NCBI GenBank assembly: GCA_032718475.1
Contig: JAUCBJ010009095.1
Location: 1 to 64,000 of the forward strand
Length of the DNA: 64,000 nt
Source: Nemertoderma westbladi
Taxonomy: Eukaryota; Xenacoelomorpha; Nemertodermatida; Nemertodermatidae
Reading direction: 5' to 3'
Under the pieces are notes generated by a model. That model worked only from the letters and a program-made list of their open reading frames with translations. It ran no database searches and was not told the DNA's origin. Position numbers and translations under genes: made by a program. This document shows, piece by piece, positions 48,201 through 60,200 of the stretch (positions are counted from its first letter, which is position 1; the number at the start of each line of letters is the position of its first letter).

Positions 48201-51200
48201 TGTAACAACTCCAGTAATAATAACAAATTCTTACCCCACAATGTAACAACTCCAGTAATAATAACAAATTCTTACCCCTCAATGTAACAACTCCAGTAAT
48301 AATAACAAATTCTTACCCCTCAATGTAACAACTCCAGTAATAATAACAAATTCTTACCCCTCAATGTAACAACTCCAGTAATAATAACAAATTCTTACCC
48401 CTCAATGTAACAACTCCAGTAATAATAACAAATTCTTACCCCTCAATGTAACAACTCCAGTAATAATAACAAATTCTTACCCCTCAATGTAACAACTCCA
48501 ATAATAATAACAAATTCTTACCCCTCAATGTAACAACTCCAGTAATAATAACAAATTCTTACCCATCAATGTAACAACTCCAATAATAATAACAAATTCT
48601 TACCCATCAATGTAACTAACAACTCCAGTAATAATAACAAATTCTTACCCATCAATGTAACAACTCCAATAATAATAACAAATTCTTACCCCTCAATGTA
48701 ACAACTCCAATAATAATAACAAATTCTTACCCCTCCATGTAACAACTCCAGTAATAATAACAAATTCTTACCCATCAATGTAACAACTCCAATAATAATA
48801 ACAAATTCTTACCCCTCCATGTAACAACTCCAGTAATAATAACAAATTCTTACCCCTCAATGTAACAACTCCAGTAATAATAACAAATTCTTACCCATCA
48901 ATGTAACAACTCCAATAATAATAACAAATTCTTACCCATCAATGTAACTAACAACTCCAGTAATAATAACAAATTCTTACCCCTCAATGTAACAACTCCA
49001 GTAATAATAACAAATTCTTACCCCACAATGTAACAACTCCAGTAATAATAACAAATTCTTACCCCTCAATATAACAACTCCAGTAATAATAACAAATTCT
49101 TACCCCTCAATGTAACAACTCCAGTAATAATAACAAATTCTTACCCCTCAATGTAACAACTCCAGTAATAATAACAAATTCTTACCCATCAATGTAACAA
49201 CTCCAGTAATAATAACAAATTCTTACCCATCAATGTAACAACTCCAATAATAATAACAAATTCTTACCCCTCAATGTAACAACTCCAATAATAATAACAA
49301 ATTCTTACCCATCAATGTAACTAACAACTCCAGTAATAATAACAAATTCTTACCCCTCAATGTAACAACTCCAGTAATAATAACAAATTCTTACCCCTCA
49401 ATGTAACAACTCCAGTAATAATAACAAATTCTTACCCATCAATGTAACAACTCCAATAATAATAACAAATTCTTACCCATCAATGTAACTAACAACTCCA
49501 GTAATAATAACAAATTCTTACCCCTCAATGTAACAACTCCAGTAATAATAACAAATTCTTACCCCTCAATATAACAACTCCAGTAATAATAACAAATTCT
49601 TACCCATCAATGTAACAACTCCAATAATAATAACAAATTCTTACCCCTCAATGTAACAACTCCAATAATAATAACAAATTCTTACCCATCAATGTAACAA
49701 CTCCAATAATAATAACAAATTCTTACCCATCAATGTAACTAACAACTCCAATAATAATAACAAATTCTTACCCCTCCATGTAACAACTCCAGTAATAATA
49801 ACAAATTCTTACCCGACAATGTAACAACTCCAATAATAATAACAAATTCTTACCCATCAATGTAACTAACAACTCCAGTAATAATAACAAATTCTTACCC
49901 CTCAATGTAACAACTCCAGTAATAATAACAAATTCTTACCCCTCAATATAACAACTCCAGTAATAATAACAAATTCTTACCCATCAATGTAACAACTCCA
50001 ATAATAATAACAAATTCTTACCCCTCAATGTAACAACTCCAGTAATAATAACAAATTCTTACCCCTCAATATAACAACTCCAGTAATAATAACAAATTCT
50101 TACCCATCAATGTAACAACTCCATAATAATAACAAATTCTTACCCATCAATGTAACAACTCCAGTAATAATAACAAATTCTTACCCCTCAATGTAACAAC
50201 TCCAGTAATAATAACAAATTCTTACCCCACAATGTAACAACTCCAGTAATAATAACAAATTCTTACCCCTCAATGTAACAACTCCAGTAATAATAACAAA
50301 TTCTTACCCCACAATGTAACAACTCCAGTAATAATAACAAATTCTTACCCCTCAATGTAACAACTCCAGTAATAATAACAAATTCTTACCCCACAATGTA
50401 ACAACTCCAGTAATAATAACAAATTCTTACCCCTCAATATAACAACTCCAGTAATAATAACAAATTCTTACCCCTCAATGTAACAACTCCAGTAATAATA
50501 ACAAATTCTTACCCCACAATGTAACAACTCCAGTAATAATAACAAATTCTTACCCATCAATGTAACAACTCCAATAATAATAACAAATTCTTACCCCTCA
50601 ATGTAACAACTCCAATAATAATAACAAATTCTTACCCCTCCATGTAACAACTCCAGTAATAATAACAAATTCTTACCCATCAATGTAACAACTCCAATAA
50701 TAATAACAAATTCTTACCCCTCCATGTAACAACTCCAGTAATAATAACAAATTCTTACCCATCAATGTAACAACTCCAATAATAATAACAAATTCTTACC
50801 CCTCAATGTAACAACTCCAGTAATAATAACAAATTCTTACCCCTCAATGTAACAACTCCAGTAATAATAACAAATTCTTACCCCACAATGTAACAACTCC
50901 AGTAATAATAACAAATTCTTACCCCTCAATGTAACAACTCCAGTAATAATAACAAATTCTTACCCCTCAATGTAACAACTCCAGTAATAATAACAAATTC
51001 TTACCCCTCAATGTAACAACTCCAGTAATAATAACAAATTCTTACCCCTCAATGTAACAACTCCAGTAATAATAACAAATTCTTACCCCTCAATGTAACA
51101 ACTCCAGTAATAATAACAAATTCTTACCCCTCAATGTAACAACTCCAGTAATAATAACAAATTCTTACCCCTCAATGTAACAACTCCAGTAATAATAACA

Positions 51201-54200
51201 AATTCTTACCCCTCAATGTAACAACACCAGTAATAATAACAAATTCTTACCCATCAATGTAACAACTCCAGTAATAATAACAAATTCTTACCCCTCAATG
51301 TAACAACACCAGTAATAATAACAAATTCTTACCCATCAATGTAACAACTCCAGTAATAATAACAAATTCTTACCCATCAATGTAACAACTCCAGTAATAA
51401 TAACAAATTCTTACCCCTCAATGTAACAACTCCAGTAATAATAACAAATTCTTACCCCTCAATGTAACAACTCCAGTAATAATAACAAATTCTTACCCCT
51501 CAATGTAACAACTCCAGTAATAATAACAAATTCTTACCCATCAATGTAACAACTCCAGTAATAATAACAAATTCTTACCCCTCAATGTAACAACTCCAGT
51601 AATAATAACAAATTCTTACCCATCAATGTAACAACTCCAGTAATAATAACAAATTCTTACCCCTCAATGTAACAACTCCAGTAATAATAACAAATTCTTA
51701 CCCATCAATGTAACAACTCCAGTAATAATAACAAATTCTTACCCCTCAATGTAACAACTCCAGTAATAATAACAAATTCTTACCCCTCAATGTAACAACT
51801 CCAGTAATAATAACAAATTCTTACCCCTCAATGTAACAACTCCAGTAATAATAACAAATTCTTACCCCTCAATGTAACAACTCCAGTAATAATAACAAAT
51901 TCTTACCCCTCAATGTAACAACTCCAGTAATAATAACAAATTCTTACCCCTCAATGTAACAACTCCAGTAATAATAACAAATTCTTACCCCTCAATGTAA
52001 CAACTCCAGTAATAATAACAAATTCTTACCCCTCAATGTAACAACTCCAGTAATAATAACAAATTCTTACCCCTCAATGTAACAACTCCAGTAATAATAA
52101 CAAATTCTTACCCCTCAATGTAACAACTCCAGTAATAATAACAAATTCTTACCCCTCAATGTAACAACTCCAGTAATAATAACAAATTCTTACCCATCAA
52201 TGTAACAACTCCAGTAATAATAACAAATTCTTACCCCTCAATGTAACAACTCCAGTAATAATAACAAATTCTTACCCCTCAATGTAACAACTCCAGTAAT
52301 AATAACAAATTCTTACCCCTCAATGTAACAACTCCAGTAATAATAACAAATTCTTACCCCTCAATGTAACAACTCCAGTAATAATAACAAATTCTTACCC
52401 CTCAATGTAACAACTCCAGTAATAATAACAAATTCTTACCCCTCAATGTAACAACTCCAGTAATAATAACAAATTCTTACCCCTCAATGTAACAACTCCA
52501 GTAATAATAACAAATTCTTACCCCTCAATGTAACAACTCCAGTAATAATAACAAATTCTTACCCCTCAATGTAACAACTCCAGTAATAATAACAAATTCT
52601 TACCCATCAATGTAACAACTCCAGTAATAATAACAAATTCTTACCCCTCAATGTAACAACTCCAGTAATAATAACAAATTCTTACCCCTCAATGTAACAA
52701 CTCCAGTAATAATAACAAATTCTTACCCCTCAATGTAACAACTCCAGTAATAATAACAAATTCTTACCCATCAATGTAACAACTCCAGTAATAATAACAA
52801 ATTCTTACCCCTCAATGTAACAACTCCAGTAATAATAACAAATTCTTACCCCTCAATGTAACAACTCCAGTAATAATAACAAATTCTTACCCCTCAATGT
52901 AACAACTCCAGTAATAATAACAAATTCTTACCCCTCAATGTAACAACTCCAGTAATAATAACAAATTCTTACCCCTCAATGTAACAACTCCAGTAATAAT
53001 AACAAATTCTTACCCCTCAATGTAACAACTCCAGTAATAATAACAAATTCTTACCCCTCAATGTAACAACTCCAGTAATAATAACAAATTCTTACCCCTC
53101 AATGTAACAACTCCAGTAATAATAACAAATTCTTACCCCTCAATGTAACAACTCCAGTAATAATAACAAATTCTTACCCCTCAATGTAACAACTCCAGTA
53201 ATAATAACAAATTCTTACCCCTCAATGTAACAACTCCAGTAATAATAACAAATTCTTACCCATCAATGTAACAACTCCAGTAATAATAACAAATTCTTAC
53301 CCCTCAATGTAACAACTCCAGTAATAATAACAAATTCTTACCCCTCAATATAACAACTCCAGTAATAATAACAAATTCTTACCCCTCAATGATAACAACT
53401 CCAGTAATAATAACAAATTCTTACCCCTCAATGACTAACAACTCCAGTAATAATAACAAATTCTTACCCCTCAATGTAACAACTCCAGTAATAATAACAA
53501 ATTCTTACCCCTCAATGTAACAACTCCAGTAATAATAACAAATTCTTACCCCTCAATGTAACAACTCCAGTAATAATAACAAATTCTTACCCATCAATGT
53601 AACAACTCCAGTAATAATAACAAATTCTTACCCCTCAATGTAACAACTCCAGTAATAATAACAAATTCTTACCCCTCAATGTAACAACTCCAGTAATAAT
53701 AACAAATTCTTACCCCTCAATGTAACAACTCCAGTAATAATAACAAATTCTTACCCCTCAATGTAACAACTCCAGTAATAATAACAAATTCTTACCCCTC
53801 AATGTAACAACTCCAGTAATAATAACAAATTCTTACCCCTCAATGTAACAACTCCAGTAATAATAACAAATTCTTACCCCTCAATGTAACAACTCCAGTA
53901 ATAATAACAAATTCTTACCCCTCAATGTAACAACTCCAGTAATAATAACAAATTCTTACCCCTCAATGTAACAACTCCAGTAATAATAACAAATTCTTAC
54001 CCCTCAATGTAACAACTCCAGTAATAATAACAAATTCTTACCCATCAATGTAACAACTCCAGTAATAATAACAAATTCTTACCCCTCAATGTAACAACTC
54101 CAGTAATAATAACAAATTCTTACCCCTCAATGTAACAACTCCAGTAATAATAACAAATTCTTACCCCTCAATGTAACAACTCCAGTAATAATAACAAATT

Positions 54201-57200
54201 CTTACCCCTCAATGTAACAACTCCAGTAATAATAACAAATTCTTACCCCTCAATGTAACAACTCCAGTAATAATAACAAATTCTTACCCCTCAATGTAAC
54301 AACTCCAGTAATAATAACAAATTCTTACCCCTCAATGTAACAACTCCAGTAATAATAACAAATTCTTACCCCTCAATGTAACAACTCCAGTAATAATAAC
54401 AAATTCTTACCCCTCAATGTAACAACTCCAGTAATAATAACAAATTCTTACCCCTCAATGTAACAACTCCAGTAATAATAACAAATTCTTACCCCTCAAT
54501 GTAACAACTCCAGTAATAATAACAAATTCTTACCCCTCAATGTAACACAACTCCAGTAATAATAACAAATTCTTACCCATCAATGTAACAACTCCAGTAA
54601 TAATAACAAATTCTTACCCATCAATGTAACAACTCCAGTAATAATAACAAATTCTTACCCCTCAATGTAACAACTCCAGTAATAATAACAAATTCTTACC
54701 CCTCAATGTAACAACTCCAGTAATAATAACAAATTCTTACCCCTCAATGTAACAACTCCAGTAATAATAACAAATTCTTACCCCTCAATGTAACAACTCC
54801 AGTAATAATAACAAATTCTTACCCCACAATGTAACAACTCCAGTAATAATAACAAATTCTTACCCCTCAATGTAACAACTCCAGTAATAATAACAAATTC
54901 TTACCCCTCAATGTAACAACTCCAGTAATAATAACAAATTCTTACCCCTCAATGTAACAACTCCAGTAATAATAACAAATTCTTACCCATCAATGTAACA
55001 ACTCCAGTAATAATAACAAATTCTTACCCCTCAATGTAACAACTCCAGTAATAATAACAAATTCTTACCCCTCAATGTAACAACTCCAGTAATAATAACA
55101 AATTCTTACCCCTCAATGTAACAACTCCAGTAATAATAACAAATTCTTACCCCTCAATGTAACAACTCCAGTAATAATAACAAATTCTTACCCCTCAATG
55201 TAACAACTCCAGTAATAATAACAAATTCTTACCCCTCAATGTAACAACTCCAGTAATAATAACAAATTCTTACCCCTCAATGTAACAACTCCAGTAATAA
55301 TAACAAATTCTTACCCCTCAATGTAACAACTCCAGTAATAATAACAAATTCTTACCCCTCAATGTAACAACTCCAGTAATAATAACAAATTCTTACCCCT
55401 CAATGTAACAACTCCAGTAATAATAACAAATTCTTACCCCTCAATGTAACAACTCCAGTAATAATAACAAATTCTTACCCATCAATGTAACAACTCCAGT
55501 AATAATAACAAATTCTTACCCCTCAATGTAACAACTCCAGTAATAATAACAAATTCTTACCCCTCAATGTAACAACTCCAGTAATAATAACAAATTCTTA
55601 CCCCTCAATGTAACAACTCCAGTAATAATAACAAATTCTTACCCCTCAATGTAACAACTCCAGTAATAATAACAAATTCTTACCCCTCAATGTAACAACT
55701 CCAGTAATAATAACAAATTCTTACCCCTCAATGTAACAACTCCAGTAATAATAACAAATTCTTACCCCTCAATGTAACAACTCCAGTAATAATAACAAAT
55801 TCTTACCCCTCAATGTAACAACTCCAGTAATAATAACAAATTCTTACCCCTCAATGTAACAACTCCAGTAATAATAACAAATTCTTACCCCTCAATGTAA
55901 CTAACAACTCCAGTAATAATAACAAATTCTTACCCCTCAATGTAACAACTCCAGTAATAATAACAAATTCTTACCCCTCAATGTAACAACTCCAGTAATA
56001 ATAACAAATTCTTACCCATCAATGTAACAACTCCAGTAATAATAACAAATTCTTACCCCTCAATGTAACAACTCCAGTAATAATAACAAATTCTTACCCC
56101 TCAATGTAACAACTCCAGTAATAATAACAAATTCTTACCCCTCAATGTAACAACTCCAGTAATAATAACAAATTCTTACCCCTCAATGTAACAACTCCAG
56201 TAATAATAACAAATTCTTACCCCTCAATGTAACAACTCCAGTAATAATAACAAATTCTTACCCATCAATGATAACAACTCCAGTAATAATAACAAATTCT
56301 TACCCCTCAATGTAACAACTCCAGTAATAATAACAAATTCTTACCCCTCAATGTAACAACTCCAGTAATAATAACAAATTCTTACCCCTCAATGTAACAA
56401 CTCCAGTAATAATAACAAATTCTTACCCCTCAATGTAACAACTCCAGTAATAATAACAAATTCTTACCCCTCAATGTAACAACTCCAGTAATAATAACAA
56501 ATTCTTACCCCTCAATGTAACAACTCCAGTAATAATAACAAATTCTTACCCATCAATGTAACAACTCCAGTAATAATAACAAATTCTTACCCCTCAATGT
56601 AACAACTCCAGTAATAATAACAAATTCTTACCCATCAATGTAACAACTCCAGTAATAATAACAAATTCTTACCCCTCAATGTAACAACTCCAGTAATAAT
56701 AACAAATTCTTACCCATCAATGATAACAACTCCAGTAATAATAACAAATTCTTACCCCTCAATGTAACAACTCCAGTAATAATAACAAATTCTTACCCAT
56801 CAATGATAACAACTCCAGTAATAATAACAAATTCTTACCCATCAATGTAACAACTCCAGTAATAATAACAAATTCTTACCCCTCAATGTAACAACTCCAG
56901 TAATAATAACAAATTCTTACCCCTCAATGTAACAACTCCAGTAATAATAACAAATTCTTACCCCTCAATGTAACAACTCCAGTAATAATAACAAATTCTT
57001 ACCCCTCAATGTAACAACTCCAGTAATAATAACAAATTCTTACCCATCAATGATAACAACTCCAGTAATAATAACAAATTCTTACCCCTCAATGTAACAA
57101 CTCCAGTAATAATAACAAATTCTTACCCCTCAATGTAACAACTCCAGTAATAATAACAAATTCTTACCCCTCAATGTAACAACTCCAGTAATAATAACAA

Positions 57201-60200
57201 ATTCTTACCCCTCAATGTAACAACTCCAGTAATAATAACAAATTCTTACCCCTCAATGTAACAACTCCAGTAATAATAACAAATTCTTACCCCTCAATGT
57301 AACAACTCCAGTAATAATAACAAATTCTTACCCATCAATATAACAACTCCAGTAATAATAACAAATTCTTACCCCTCAATGTAACAACTCCAGTAATAAT
57401 AACAAATTCTTACCCATCAATATAACAACTCCAGTAATAATAACAAATTCTTACCCCTCAATGTAACAACTCCAGTAATAATAACAAATTCTTACCCATC
57501 AATATAACAACTCCAGTAATAATAACAAATTCTTACCCCTCAATGTAACAACTCCAGTAATAATAACAAATTCTTACCCCTCAATGTAACAACTCCAGTA
57601 ATAATAACAAATTCTTACCCCTCAATGTAACAACTCCAGTAATAATAACAAATTCTTACCCATCAATGTAACTAACAACTCCAGTAATAATAACAAATTC
57701 TTACCCATCAATGTAACTAACAACTCCAGTAATAATAACAAATTCTTACCCCTCAATGTAACAACTCCAGTAATAATAACAAATTCTTACCCATCAATGT
57801 AACTAACAACTCCAGTAATAATAACAAATTCTTACCCCTCAATGTAACAACTCCAGTAATAATAACAAATTCTTACCCATCAATATAACAACTCCAGTAA
57901 TAATAACAAATTCTTACCCCTCAATGTAACAACTCCAGTAATAATAACAAATTCTTACCCATCAATATAACAACTCCAGTAATAATAACAAATTCTTACC
58001 CATCAATATAACAACTCCAGTAATAATAACAAATTCTTACCCCTCAATGTAACAACTCCAGTAATAATAACAAATTCTTACCCATCAATGTAACTAACAA
58101 CTCCAGTAATAATAACAAATTCTTACCCATCAATGTAACTAACAACTCCAGTAATAATAACAAATTCTTACCCATCAATATAACAACTCCAGTAATAATA
58201 ACAAATTCTTACCCCTCAATGTAACAACTCCAGTAATAATAACAAATTCTTACCCATCAATGTAACTAACAACTCCAGTAATAATAACAAATTCTTACCC
58301 ATCAATGTAACTAACAACTCCAGTAATAATAACAAATTCTTACCCCTCAATGTAACAACTCCAGTAATAATAACAAATTCTTACCCCTCAATGTAACAAC
58401 TCCAGTAATAATAACAAATTCTTACCCCTCAATGTAACAACTCCAGTAATAATAACAAATTCTTACCCCTCAATGTAACAACTCCAGTAATAATAACAAA
58501 TTCTTACCCCTCAATGTAACAACTCCAGTAATAATAACAAATTCTTACCCCACAATGTAACAACTCCAGTAATAATAACAAATTCTTACCCGTCAATGTA
58601 ACAACTCCAGTAATAATAACAAATTCTTACCCATCAATATAACAACTCCAGTAATAATAACAAATTCTTACCCCTCAATGTAACAACTCCAGTAATAATA
58701 ACAAATTCTTACCCATCAATATAACAACTCCAGTAATAATAACAAATTCTTACCCCTCAATGTAACAACTCCAGTAATAATAACAAATTCTTACCCATCA
58801 ATATAACAACTCCAGTAATAATAACAAATTCTTACCCATCAATATAACAACTCCAGTAATAATAACAAATTCTTACCCATCAATATAACAACTCCAGTAA
58901 TAATAACAAATTCTTACCCATCAATGTAACTAACAACTCCAGTAATAATAACAAATTCTTACCCCTCAATATAACAACTCCAGTAATAATAACAAATTCT
59001 TACCCATCAATGTAACTAACAACTCCAGTAATAATAACAAATTCTTACCCATCAATGTAACTAACAACTCCAGTAATAATAACAAATTCTTACCCCTCAA
59101 TGTAACAACTCCAGTAATAATAACAAATTCTTACCCCTCAATGTAACAACTCCAGTAATAATAACAAATTCTTACCCCTCAATGTAACAACTCCAGTAAT
59201 AATAACAAATTCTTACCCCTCAATGTAACAACTCCAGTAATAATAACAAATTCTTACCCCTCAATGTAACAACTCCAGTAATAATAACAAATTCTTACCC
59301 CTCAATGTAACAACTCCAGTAATAATAACAAATTCTTACCCATCAATATAACAACTCCAGTAATAATAACAAATTCTTACCCCTCAATGTAACAACTCCA
59401 GTAATAATAACAAATTCTTACCCATCAATATAACAACTCCAGTAATAATAACAAATTCTTACCCCTCAATGTAACAACTCCAGTAATAATAACAAATTCT
59501 TACCCATCAATATAACAACTCCAGTAATAATAACAAATTCTTACCCCTCAATGTAACAACTCCAGTAATAATAACAAATTCTTACCCCTCAATGTAACAA
59601 CTCCAGTAATAATAACAAATTCTTACCCCTCAATGTAACAACTCCAGTAATAATAACAAATTCTTACCCCTCAATGTAACAACTCCAGTAATAATAACAA
59701 ATTCTTACCCATCAATGTAACTAACAACTCCAGTAATAATAACAAATTCTTACCCCTCAATGTAACAACACCAGTAATAATAACAAATTCTTACCCATCA
59801 ATGTAACTAACAACTCCAGTAATAATAACAAATTCTTACCCCTCAATGTAACAACTCCAGTAATAATAACAAATTCTTACCCCTCAATGTAACAACTCCA
59901 GTAATAATAACAAATTCTTACCCCTCAATGTAACAACTCCAGTAATAATAACAAATTCTTACCCATCAATGTAACAACTCCAGAAATAATAACAAATTCT
60001 TACCCATCAATGTAACAACTCCAGTAATAATAACAAATTCTTACCCCTCAATGTAACAACTCCAGTAATAACAACAAATTCTTACCCCACAATGTAACAA
60101 CTCCAGTAATAATAACAAATTCTTACCCCTCAATGTAACAACTCCAGTAATAATAACAAATTCTTACCCCTCAATGTAACAACTCCAGTAATAATAACAA